Source of the DNA: Leeuwenhoekiella aequorea
Lineage (GTDB): Bacteria; Bacteroidota; Bacteroidia; Flavobacteriales; Flavobacteriaceae
Length of the DNA: 64,000 nucleotides
Direction of reading: 5' to 3'
Assembly: GCF_004104375.1 (NCBI RefSeq)
Contig: NZ_QOVM01000006.1
Coordinates: forward strand, 1-64,000
The notes beneath the pieces are model-generated. The model worked only from the letters and a program-made list of their open reading frames with translations. It made no database searches and was not told the origin of the DNA. Made by a program: the position numbers and the translations under genes. This document shows positions 52,706 to 60,837 of this stretch, piece by piece. Position 1 is the stretch's first letter; every line of letters starts with the position of its first letter.

Positions 52706-54049
52706 ATGCAATACCTGCCTAATATATTGTTTATAATCGCCCTAGCGATTGGAGTTGTTTTTTTTGCTAAAAATGTTCAAAAACTTATCCGCAATATAAA
52801 ATTAGGTCGAGATGAAGATCGCTTCGACAATAAGCCGCAGCGCTGGAAGAATATGGCCAAAATTGCTTTAGGGCAATACAAAATGGTTCGTAGACCTGTT
52901 TCTGGTATTATTCACGTTCTCGTATATCTGGGTTTTATTATCATTAATATAGAAGTTCTAGAAATTGTTATTGATGGTGTTTTTGGAACTCACCGCATAT
53001 TCAGCTTTATGGGAGGTTTTTATGACTTTCTAATTGCTGTTTTTGAGATTTTTGCGCTTCTAGTACTTGTAGGAGTTATCATCTTTTGGGTACGTAGAAA
53101 TATTCTTCATATAAAGCGTTTTCTTAATCGTGAAATGAAAGGCTGGCCTAAACTAGATGCTAACCTGATTTTGTATTTTGAAGTGGTTTTGATGCTTCTC
53201 TTTCTAACGATGAATGCCGCAGATTACACACTTCAACTTAAAGGTGCAGAACATTATGCGAGTGCAGATGGTATTTTAGGATCTTTTCCGGTTAGCCAAT
53301 TTATAGTGCCGCTTCTGGAAAATTTAAGTATCTCTACTCTTGTTATTATAGAACGTACGGCTTGGTGGGTGCATATTTTAGGAATTCTAGTATTCCTGAA
53401 TTATTTATATTATTCAAAACACTTACATATTCTACTCGCATTTCCGAATACTTATTTTGCAAGGCTAAAACCTCAAGGTCAGTTTGATAATTTACAAGCT
53501 GTAACCAATGAGGTAAAATTAATGATGGATCCAGATGCAGATCCCTATGCAATGCCAGAAGAAGGTGCAGAAGATGAAACGCCTGCAAAATTTGGTGCAA
53601 GTGAAGCAACAGATTTGAGTTGGGTTCAGTTATTAAACGCCTATACCTGTACAGAATGTGGAAGATGTACAAGTGAATGTCCCGCTAATCAAACCGGAAA
53701 GTTATTGTCACCACGTCGTATTATGATGGCTACACGAGATCGATTAGAAGATATAGGTAATAATATAGACGCTAATAAAGGTACTTTTCAAGATGATGGA
53801 AAGCAGTTATTGGATGATTATATTACCAGAGAAGAATTATGGGCTTGCACAACTTGTAATGCCTGTGTTGAAGCCTGTCCTGTAGGTATTAATCCGCTTT
53901 CCATTATTATGGATATGCGTCAATACCTGGTAATGGAACAGAGTGCAGCACCTACAGATTTAAATAATGCAATGACCAATATTGAAAATAACGCAGCACC
54001 ATGGCCTTTCAATCAAATGGATCGTGCAAATTGGATAAACGAATTATAA
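52706..54049 (+). CDS. Membrane Fe-S oxidoreductase with heterodisulfide-reductase-like ferredoxin domain
   Basis: 447 residues. Five membrane segments in the first 240 residues (nitrate reductase gamma/HdrE-like), then a soluble domain with two [4Fe-4S] motifs: CTECGRCTSECP (about 314-325) and CTTCNACVEACP (about 385-396). It would pass electrons between the quinone pool and a partner. The partner with CCG domains is encoded at 54558-55349, one gene away. Together they resemble GlpC/HdrDE-like two-part complexes. The physiological donor is unknown. Confidence 0.88.
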   Translation: MQYLPNILFIIALAIGVVFFAKNVQKLIRNIKLGRDEDRFDNKPQRWKNMAKIALGQYKMVRRPVSGIIHVLVYLGFIIINIEVLEIVIDGVFGTHRIFSFMGGFYDFLIAVFEIFALLVLVGVIIFWVRRNILHIKRFLNREMKGWPKLDANLILYFEVVLMLLFLTMNAADYTLQLKGAEHYASADGILGSFPVSQFIVPLLENLSISTLVIIERTAWWVHILGILVFLNYLYYSKHLHILLAFPNTYFARLKPQGQFDNLQAVTNEVKLMMDPDADPYAMPEEGAEDETPAKFGASEATDLSWVQLLNAYTCTECGRCTSECPANQTGKLLSPRRIMMATRDRLEDIGNNIDANKGTFQDDGKQLLDDYITREELWACTTCNACVEACPVGINPLSIIMDMRQYLVMEQSAAPTDLNNAMTNIENNAAPWPFNQMDRANWINEL

Positions 54050-54086
54050 AATCAACCAACCAACCAATAATTTAAAACAAGAAGTG

Positions 54087-54521
54087 ATGAAAAAAGAGGA
54101 AGTGGATAAAATGTTAAGTGAAAAGTTGCAGGACGGAGAACACGTAAGTCCAGTTTTGCCAGAAGGTGTAAAAAACTACCTCATTGATATTGATGGGACA
54201 ATTACTGAAGATGTACCTAATGAAGAGCCAGAGCGTATGGGAACTTGTGAACCATTCCCTGATGCTTTAGCAACTCTAAATAAGTGGTATGATGAAGGGC
54301 ATATTATTTGCTTTTTTACCTCTCGTACCGAGGAGCACCGTGAAGTAACCGAAACCTGGTTAAATAAACATGGATTTAATTATCACAGTCTTTTAATGGG
54401 AAAACCTAGAGGCGGTAATTACCATTGGATCGATAATCACTTAGTGCGTGCAACGCGTTACAAAGGGAAATTTACAGATCTTGTAGAAAAAGATGTTACC
54501 ATTGAAGTGTTTGAAGATTAA
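54087..54521 (+). CDS. HAD-like hydrolase between Fe-S genes
   Basis: About 144 residues. HAD motif I DIDGTITED (catalytic DxD, about 31-39), motif II FTSRTEEHRE, and a late acidic motif WIDNHLV make this a cap-less HAD phosphatase related to 5'-nucleotidase-like proteins. Relatives are sometimes labelled phosphoheptose isomerase, but no SIS domain is present. It sits between the two Fe-S subunit genes with short gaps, which suggests a role in the same complex or merely in the same operon. A GTG one codon upstream could also be the start. Confidence 0.8.
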   Translation: MKKEEVDKMLSEKLQDGEHVSPVLPEGVKNYLIDIDGTITEDVPNEEPERMGTCEPFPDALATLNKWYDEGHIICFFTSRTEEHREVTETWLNKHGFNYHSLLMGKPRGGNYHWIDNHLVRATRYKGKFTDLVEKDVTIEVFED

Positions 54522-54557
54522 TATCTTTAAATAAACAAATACGATAAAAGTTAGATT

Positions 54558-55349
54558 ATGGCAGAAGCTATCAAAGTACCTACGATGGCAGAATTTATGG
54601 CACAAGGCAAATCCCCGGAGGTTCTCTTCTGGGTAGGCTGCGCCGGAAGTTTTGACGATAGAGCAAAGAAAATTACTAAGGCATTTGTAAAACTACTTGC
54701 AAAAGCCGGAGTAGAATTTGCTGTATTAGGTACCGAAGAAAGCTGTACGGGTGATCCTGCAAAACGTGCAGGAAATGAATTTTTATTTCAGATGCAGGCG
54801 GTAACTAATATCGAAGTTTTAAATGCATATGAAGTTAAAAAAATAGTTACTGCTTGTCCTCATTGCTTTAATACCATTGCAAATGAATATCCCGGATTAG
54901 GTGGTAATTATGAAGTCTTACACCATACTCAATTTCTTAAATCTTTAATTGAAGAAGGTAGGTTAACCGTTGAAGGAGGTAAATACAAAGGAAAACGTAT
55001 TACATTTCATGACCCGTGCTACTTAGCTCGTGCTAATCGTATTTATGAAGCTCCACGCGACTTGTTACGTAAGCTAGAAGTTGAGCTTGTCGAAATGAAA
55101 CGCTGTAAGACCAAAGGTTTTTGCTGTGGTGCAGGTGGTGCTCAAATGTTTAAAGAACCAGAGCCTGGTATTAAAGAAGTAAATATTGAGCGTACTGAAG
55201 AGGCCTTAGGTATTAAGCCAGATGTTATAGCAGCCGGTTGTCCATTTTGCAATACCATGATGACTGATGGTGTTAAAAATAAAGAGAAAGAAGATAGTGT
55301 AGAAGTTCTGGATATTGCAGAAATGATTGCAAATGCAGAAGATCTTTAA
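54558..55349 (+). CDS. CCG-domain Fe-S protein (HdrB/GlpC-like)
   Basis: 263 residues, soluble. Two CCG (cysteine-rich) domains: first with SCTGDPAKR and CPHCFNTI (about 60-100), second with HDPCYLARANR, GFCCGAGGAQMF and GCPFCNTMM (about 150-240). Such domains bind noncanonical Fe-S centres at the active site of heterodisulfide reductases and related quinone-linked oxidoreductases. With the membrane protein at 52706-54049 it forms the probable complex. A terminator follows. Confidence 0.9.
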   Translation: MAEAIKVPTMAEFMAQGKSPEVLFWVGCAGSFDDRAKKITKAFVKLLAKAGVEFAVLGTEESCTGDPAKRAGNEFLFQMQAVTNIEVLNAYEVKKIVTACPHCFNTIANEYPGLGGNYEVLHHTQFLKSLIEEGRLTVEGGKYKGKRITFHDPCYLARANRIYEAPRDLLRKLEVELVEMKRCKTKGFCCGAGGAQMFKEPEPGIKEVNIERTEEALGIKPDVIAAGCPFCNTMMTDGVKNKEKEDSVEVLDIAEMIANAEDL

Positions 55350-55367
55350 ACTCAAATTTCAAGAGAT

Positions 55368-55398
55368 AAAAAAAGCATCGTTTTACGATGCTTTTTTT
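55368..55398 (+). terminator. Terminator of the Fe-S gene cluster
   Basis: Stem AAAAAAAGCATCG/CGATGCTTTTTTT with loop TTTTA, 18 bases after the stop of the CCG protein gene. Confidence 0.88.
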
Positions 55399-55483
55399 AT
55401 GTTTTATAATTAAATAGTAAACTATTGCGGTGCTTTCATTAGCATTTAACACGATCTTTTTTAAGCACCATAATATTATACGT

Positions 55484-55491
55484 TAAGTTTG
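55484..55491 (+). promoter_or_regulatory. -7 element upstream of the 161-aa gene
   Basis: TAAGTTTG matches TAnnTTTG and ends 24 bases before the ATG. No clear TTTG lies at the usual upstream distance. Confidence 0.4.
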
Positions 55492-55515
55492 TGCTATTAA
55501 TTTACAAATGATTTT

Positions 55516-56001
55516 ATGCTAGTTCCATTTCAAGATTTACCTGCAAATTCCCGCTTATGGATTTATCAAAGTGACCGTAAGTTTTCAGAAGACGAACTTT
55601 TAAAACTTCAGGAAGCACTTAATAGTTTTCTAAATGATTGGACCGCTCATGGTGCAAGTTTAAATGCAGGTTTTGAGATTAAATACGATCGCTTTATTGT
55701 AATAGGCTTAGACCAAAGTGCAAGTGCTGCTAGTGGCTGCTCGATAGATAGTCAGGTGCGTTTTATACAACAAATAGAAAAAGAGTTTGAGGTTGTATTA
55801 TTAGATAAAATGAATGTAACCTATATTCAAAATGATCGAGTACATTTTAAGCCGTTAGCAGATTTCAAAAAAATGGCTAAAGAAGGTGCTGTAGGCAAAA
55901 AAACCATTGTATTTAATAATCTCGTAAATACTAAAGAAGAATATCTTGAATTTTGGGAAGTCCCTGCAATAGAAAGCTGGCACAGCCGTTTCTTTAAATA
56001 A
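55516..56001 (+). CDS. Conserved Bacteroidota protein of unknown function
   Basis: 161 residues, soluble alpha/beta protein: VPFQDLPANSRLWIYQSDRK at the start, GCSIDSQVRFIQQIEKEF in the middle and a conserved end EVPAIESWHSRFFK. Relatives are often labelled ABC transporter ATPase, but Walker A, signature and Walker B motifs are all absent, so I do not follow that name. It ends five bases before the GH3-type gene and is probably co-transcribed with it. Confidence 0.8.
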   Translation: MLVPFQDLPANSRLWIYQSDRKFSEDELLKLQEALNSFLNDWTAHGASLNAGFEIKYDRFIVIGLDQSASAASGCSIDSQVRFIQQIEKEFEVVLLDKMNVTYIQNDRVHFKPLADFKKMAKEGAVGKKTIVFNNLVNTKEEYLEFWEVPAIESWHSRFFK

Positions 56002-56006
56002 ATAGA

Positions 56007-58928
56007 ATGTATATGATGCGTGAACATTTACTCGTTGGAGTATTTCTAATACTAGCCTTTCAAGGTTTCTCACAATCAAAAAATCCACTAATTGCTAAAG
56101 ATATTACCGAGCAGCAAGCTTGGGTTGATAGCATTTACAATAAAATGACCCTTAAGGAAAAGATAGGTCAATTATTTATGGTAGATGTTTTTTCTAGTGA
56201 TCCTAAGTCTAAAACAGATGCTATTAAGACGCTAATAAAAAATAATCATATTGGAGGGATTATCTTTTCTAAAGGTGGTCCTATGCGTCAGGCTAAACTC
56301 AACAACGAATTTCAGGCGATTAGCAAGATTCCGCTAATGATGGCTATGGATGCAGAATGGGGTCTGGCGATGCGATTAGATTCTACGTATGCATTTCCCT
56401 GGAATATGACTCTAGGAGCGATTAGAGATAATAAGATTGTAGAAGAAGTTGCTAAGCAAATAGGATTGCATAATAAGCGCTTAGGCGTACACATTAATTT
56501 TGCACCTGTCGTAGATATTAATGTTAATCCTGAAAACCCAATTATCGGAAATAGATCATTTGGAGAAGATCGAAATAATGTTACCGATAAAAGTGTCGCC
56601 TTTATAAAAGGCATGCAAGAAGCCGGAGTACTGGGTAGTGCAAAACATTTTCCAGGTCATGGAGATACAAATCAGGATTCTCACAAAACACTTCCTACAC
56701 TGCCTTTTACAAGAAAGCGTCTTGATTCTATAGAAATGTTTCCGTATAAAAAAGTTATAGATGCGGGAATTGCCAGTATAATGATAGGACATTTAAATGT
56801 TCCTGCCTTAGAAAGCAGACCTGGTTATCCTACATCATTATCTCAGAAAGTAGTAACTGGTCTTTTAAAGGATAGTTTGGGTTTTCAAGGTTTGATTTTT
56901 ACAGATGCACTAAATATGAAAGGTGCTTCTAATTATAAAGAACCGGGATTGATAGATCTCGAAGCTTTTAAAGCTGGTAATGATATCCTACTTATAAGCG
57001 AGAATGTGCCTAAAGCAATGCTTAAAATTGAAGATGCATATAACTCTGGCGCAATTACAGAAACGCGACTTGCGCGCTCTGTTAAGAAAATTTTATTTGC
57101 GAAGTTCAAAGTTGGTTTAAATAAATACCAGCCTGTAAGTACAACAAATCTTTATAATGATTTAAATAGCGTCCAAGATGACGTTATCTATAGAAAGGCG
57201 ATGGCTAATGCTATAACGGTTTTAAAAAATGACCAGGCCATTCTACCGGTTAAGGATTTGGATCTAAAAAAAATCGCCTTTGTTGAGTTAGGGGATGATA
57301 GCGGAAATACATTTCATCAAGCCCTACAAAAGTATACATCGGTTACCAAGATAAGTGCCAACTCTTCTGCAGAATATGTATCTAAATTAGAGAAGTTTAA
57401 TTATGTTATTATTGGGTTTCACCGTTCTGATGAAAATCCTTGGAAATCCTATTCGATGACCTCTGGCGATATTGCAATTATCGAAGCAATCGCTAATGCT
57501 AAACCTACCGTTCTGGATGTGTTTGTAAGACCCTATGCGCTTTTAAAACTGAAAGATATTAGCAAAATTGAAGGGATTGTAATGTCTTATCAAAATAGTA
57601 AAATCGCTCAGGACCTTAGTGCCCAGCTTATTTTTGGAGCGATTGGAGCACAAGGAAAATTACCGGTTTCTCTGGGTAAGAACTTTCAGATAAACACCAG
57701 TTTTGAGACAGGTTCCCTACGTAGATTACAATATGGCGTTCCCGAAGAAGAGGGGATGAACTCCAATAAGCTTAAGGAGATAGACGAACTAGTTAAAGAA
57801 GGTCTTACCGAAGTTATGTTTCCCGGCGCTCAGGTGCTGGTAGCTCGTAACGGGAAAGTTATTTATGAGAAATCTTTTGGCCACCATACTTATACTAAAA
57901 AAGAAGATGTGAAACTCACAGATTTGTATGACTTGGCATCTATGACAAAAATTCTTGCGACGCTGCCTATGCTTATGCAGCAATTTGATAATAATGAATT
58001 TGCACTTAATGATAAGCTAGGTAGCATTTTACCTGTACTAAGAGGGACTAATAAGGAGGATATTACCATTAAACAAGTCTTATCCCATTATGGAAAATTA
58101 AAACCCTGGCTGCCATTCTATAGGGCCACTTATGATGCCAGTGGCAAACCTTCAAAAAAATACTATCGCTCTTCTCCCGAAGGCGATTTTTCAATTAAAA
58201 TAGCAGAGGATATGTACTTGCGTAAAGATTATCCTGATACTATTGTAAAAATTATAGTAGATACAGACTTATTACCTTCTCGAGTTTATAAGTATAGCGA
58301 CTTGTCCTATTTTTTATTTAAAAAGTATCTTGAAGATACTTCTAATACAGATCTTGATACGCTTACTCAACGTACTTACTACAAAACTTTAGGTGCAAAT
58401 CATATGGGATACAAACCACTCAGCTTTGCGCCTAAAAGTGAGATTGTACCATCAGAAAATGATACCTATTGGCGTATGCAACAAATTCAAGGATACGTTC
58501 ACGATATGGGTGCAGCAATGGATGATAATATAGGCGGTCACGCAGGGTTATTTAGTAATGCAAATGACGTAGCAAAAATGATGCAGATGTACTTGCAAAA
58601 TGGATATTACGGTGGTAAACGCTATTTCTCAAAAAATACGATGGATGCTTTTAATACGTGTTATTATTGTGGTGAAGGCGTGCGCCGAGGAGTTGGTTTT
58701 GACAAACCGCAATTGGGATCTGTAGGAGGTACGTGTGGTTGTGTGTCTAAGTCTAGTTTTGGTCATTCTGGTTTTACGGGTACGTTTACATGGGCAGATC
58801 CTGAAACTCAAATTGTCTATGTTTTTCTTTCTAACAGAACATTTCCGGATGCAGAAAACCGAAAATTAATACGATCTGATCTTCGAAGCCGCATTCAGGA
58901 AGTTATTCAGAATGCGATTATTCCCTAA
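56007..58928 (+). CDS. GH3 beta-N-acetylhexosaminidase fused to a serine hydrolase (beta-lactamase-like)
   Basis: 973 residues. After a signal peptide comes a GH3 NagZ-like domain (about 35-370) with KHFPGHGD (Lys213-His214) and nucleophile Asp300 (TDALNMKG). A GH3 C-terminal-like domain (about 385-560) follows, then a class C beta-lactamase/PBP-type domain (about 590-970) with Ser645 and Lys648 (SMTK), YSD and HSGFTG. It would cleave N-acetylglucosamine from cell-wall fragments and act on peptides or esters, in peptidoglycan turnover. A shorter start at 56016 (MREHLLVG) is possible. Confidence 0.9.
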   Translation: MYMMREHLLVGVFLILAFQGFSQSKNPLIAKDITEQQAWVDSIYNKMTLKEKIGQLFMVDVFSSDPKSKTDAIKTLIKNNHIGGIIFSKGGPMRQAKLNNEFQAISKIPLMMAMDAEWGLAMRLDSTYAFPWNMTLGAIRDNKIVEEVAKQIGLHNKRLGVHINFAPVVDINVNPENPIIGNRSFGEDRNNVTDKSVAFIKGMQEAGVLGSAKHFPGHGDTNQDSHKTLPTLPFTRKRLDSIEMFPYKKVIDAGIASIMIGHLNVPALESRPGYPTSLSQKVVTGLLKDSLGFQGLIFTDALNMKGASNYKEPGLIDLEAFKAGNDILLISENVPKAMLKIEDAYNSGAITETRLARSVKKILFAKFKVGLNKYQPVSTTNLYNDLNSVQDDVIYRKAMANAITVLKNDQAILPVKDLDLKKIAFVELGDDSGNTFHQALQKYTSVTKISANSSAEYVSKLEKFNYVIIGFHRSDENPWKSYSMTSGDIAIIEAIANAKPTVLDVFVRPYALLKLKDISKIEGIVMSYQNSKIAQDLSAQLIFGAIGAQGKLPVSLGKNFQINTSFETGSLRRLQYGVPEEEGMNSNKLKEIDELVKEGLTEVMFPGAQVLVARNGKVIYEKSFGHHTYTKKEDVKLTDLYDLASMTKILATLPMLMQQFDNNEFALNDKLGSILPVLRGTNKEDITIKQVLSHYGKLKPWLPFYRATYDASGKPSKKYYRSSPEGDFSIKIAEDMYLRKDYPDTIVKIIVDTDLLPSRVYKYSDLSYFLFKKYLEDTSNTDLDTLTQRTYYKTLGANHMGYKPLSFAPKSEIVPSENDTYWRMQQIQGYVHDMGAAMDDNIGGHAGLFSNANDVAKMMQMYLQNGYYGGKRYFSKNTMDAFNTCYYCGEGVRRGVGFDKPQLGSVGGTCGCVSKSSFGHSGFTGTFTWADPETQIVYVFLSNRTFPDAENRKLIRSDLRSRIQEVIQNAIIP

Positions 58929-59001
58929 TTATCATCATAAATAAAATCTAAATCCGCTTTAGGAATACTGGTACTGGCTGAATAATTGGTAATTTTACGC
59001 C

Positions 59002-60159
59002 ATGAAAATAGCTATAGTTTGTTATCCTACATTTGGCGGAAGTGGAGTTGTCGCTACCGAATTAGGTATCGCATTATCTAAAAGAGGACACGAAGTCCAT
59101 TTTATTACCTACAAGCAACCGGTAAGACTTGATTTACTTAATGAGAAAATATTTTTTCATGAGGTAAATGTGCCAGAATATCCCTTATTTCATTTTCAGC
59201 CGTACGAACTCGCTTTATCCAGTAAGCTGGTAACAATTATTAAGGCATATCATATAGACGTAATGCACGTACATTACGCAATCCCTCACGCATATGCAGG
59301 TTATATGGCTAAAAAAATGCTGAAGCAAGAGGGAATAACAGTGCCTATGGTAACCACCTTGCATGGCACAGATATTACCCTCGTTGGAAGCCATCCCTTT
59401 TATAAGCCTGCTGTTACCTTTAGTATAAATAAGAGTGATGTAGTAACCTCCGTATCTCAAAGTTTAAAAGAGGATACAAACCGTCTTTTTGATATTAAAC
59501 GTAAAATACGAGTTATCCCTAATTTTATAGATATCAATACGGTTAAAGACACATTTACGGATTGCCAAAGAGCATTAATGGCAACCGAAGAGGAGCGTAT
59601 AATTACACACATCAGTAATATGCGCGAAGTAAAATGTATACCAGACGTAATAAAAACATTTAGTAAAATTCAAAAGCATTTACCTTCAAAACTTATAATG
59701 GTAGGAGAGGGACCAGAACGCGGTCCTGCAGAATTGCTTGCTCAAGAATTGGGAATAGCAAATAAGGTTGTATTTCTGGGAAATAGTAATGAGATTGATA
59801 AGATTTTATGCTTTTCAGATTTGTTCCTGTTACCTTCAAAAGCAGAGAGTTTTGGTCTCGCAGCACTAGAAGCAATGGCACACGGTGTGCCTGTGATTTC
59901 ATCTAATGCTGGAGGTCTTGCTGAAGTTAATCAAGATGGCTATTCTGGATTTATGAGTGGGGTAGGTGATACTGATTCTATGGCAACAAATGCATTAAGT
60001 ATTTTAAAGGATTCTAACACGTTGAATCTGTTTAAAAAACAAGCGCGTCTTCAAGCTCAGCAATTTGCAATCGAGCGGGTAGTTCCTATGTATGAAGATG
60101 TTTATTTAAAAGCAATAAACAGACTTAAGAAAAAACCAAAAGCAGCATTAAAGAAATAA
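59002..60159 (+). CDS. bshA: N-acetyl-alpha-D-glucosaminyl L-malate synthase
   Basis: 385 residues, GT4-family GT-B fold. It makes GlcNAc-malate, the first step to bacillithiol, the low-molecular-weight thiol of many Bacteroidota. Signatures are CYPTFGGSGVVATELG at the N-terminus, HVHYAIPHAYAGYMAKKM, TTLHGTDITLVGSHP, VIPNFID, and the donor site ESFGLAALEAMAHGVPVIS (EX7E). Cytoplasmic. BshB and BshC are not in the window. A strong palindromic terminator follows. Confidence 0.92.
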   Translation: MKIAIVCYPTFGGSGVVATELGIALSKRGHEVHFITYKQPVRLDLLNEKIFFHEVNVPEYPLFHFQPYELALSSKLVTIIKAYHIDVMHVHYAIPHAYAGYMAKKMLKQEGITVPMVTTLHGTDITLVGSHPFYKPAVTFSINKSDVVTSVSQSLKEDTNRLFDIKRKIRVIPNFIDINTVKDTFTDCQRALMATEEERIITHISNMREVKCIPDVIKTFSKIQKHLPSKLIMVGEGPERGPAELLAQELGIANKVVFLGNSNEIDKILCFSDLFLLPSKAESFGLAALEAMAHGVPVISSNAGGLAEVNQDGYSGFMSGVGDTDSMATNALSILKDSNTLNLFKKQARLQAQQFAIERVVPMYEDVYLKAINRLKKKPKAALKK

Positions 60160-60180
60160 GTTGAGTAGAATGATCAAGTA

Positions 60181-60220
60181 AAAAAAAATCCCGCTAGCTT
60201 AAGCTAGCGGGATTTTTTTT
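60181..60220. terminator. Perfect 40-bp palindromic terminator
   Basis: Eight A, TCCCGCTAGCTT, its exact complement AAGCTAGCGGGA, then eight T, without any unpaired loop. It lies between the convergent bshA and beta-barrel genes and works on both strands. Confidence 0.9.
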
Positions 60221-60236
60221 ATTTACAGACTTTCGA

Positions 60237-60737
60237 TTAAAATTGGTAACGCAAACCTAATGCGATATCAAATCCTAAATCATCATTAAAATCGTTAAAA
60301 CCTATTTCTGGTCTAAAGTCAAGTGAAACTAAAAGTGGAATATCGAAGTTGTATTCGATACCTATATCACCTGCTCCAAAAAGAAAAACATCAGAATCAC
60401 CTCTTTTATCAGAAAATGGGCTTCTATCATCGTTATCATAGTCAACGCTGCCTAAACCACCACCTACACCAGCGTACCAGTTAAAACCACCGTCAATATT
60501 CCATACCCATTGGTAAATTCCAGTTAATTTAAATGCATCATAGTATTTACCATCATTGATTCCTAAGTCTACCTCAAGACGATTATTTTCTCCTAAACCT
60601 CTTTGATAAGATATTTCTGCACCAAAACCATCGTTATCTCCCAAACGAATACCTAGTGCGTTTTTAGAAATTTCCTGAGCTTGACCAGTAAGTGAGAAAC
60701 CGGCAATTAGTACAAAAGCTATAAATAATTTTTTCAT
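60237..60737 (-). CDS. Small outer membrane beta-barrel protein
   Basis: About 166 residues. Signal peptide MKKLFIAFVLIAGFSLTGQA and cleavage before QEISK; the rest has alternating barrel strands (LGIRLGDNDGFGAEISYQRG, WYAGVGGGLG, IALGLRYQF ending in Phe). The frame extends 25 codons upstream, but the signal peptide begins at the later ATG, which I use. Similar in style to the barrel protein at 19903-20487. Substrate unknown. Confidence 0.85.
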   Translation of the reverse strand: MKKLFIAFVLIAGFSLTGQAQEISKNALGIRLGDNDGFGAEISYQRGLGENNRLEVDLGINDGKYYDAFKLTGIYQWVWNIDGGFNWYAGVGGGLGSVDYDNDDRSPFSDKRGDSDVFLFGAGDIGIEYNFDIPLLVSLDFRPEIGFNDFNDDLGFDIALGLRYQF

Positions 60738-60837
60738 AATTGTAATTGATTTGTTGTTTAACATCGCAAATGTAAGTTGAGGAGTTGTTATGAATTCTGC
60801 TAGTTGCGCCAATGTTTTGTTAAGCTTATCTTAGAAA

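Noticed and set aside
54087-54521. Phosphoheptose isomerase, a common database label for relatives
   Set aside because: The sequence has HAD motifs (DIDGT, FTSR) and no SIS domain.
55516-56001. ABC transporter ATPase, a common database label for relatives
   Set aside because: No Walker A, signature or Walker B motif is present.
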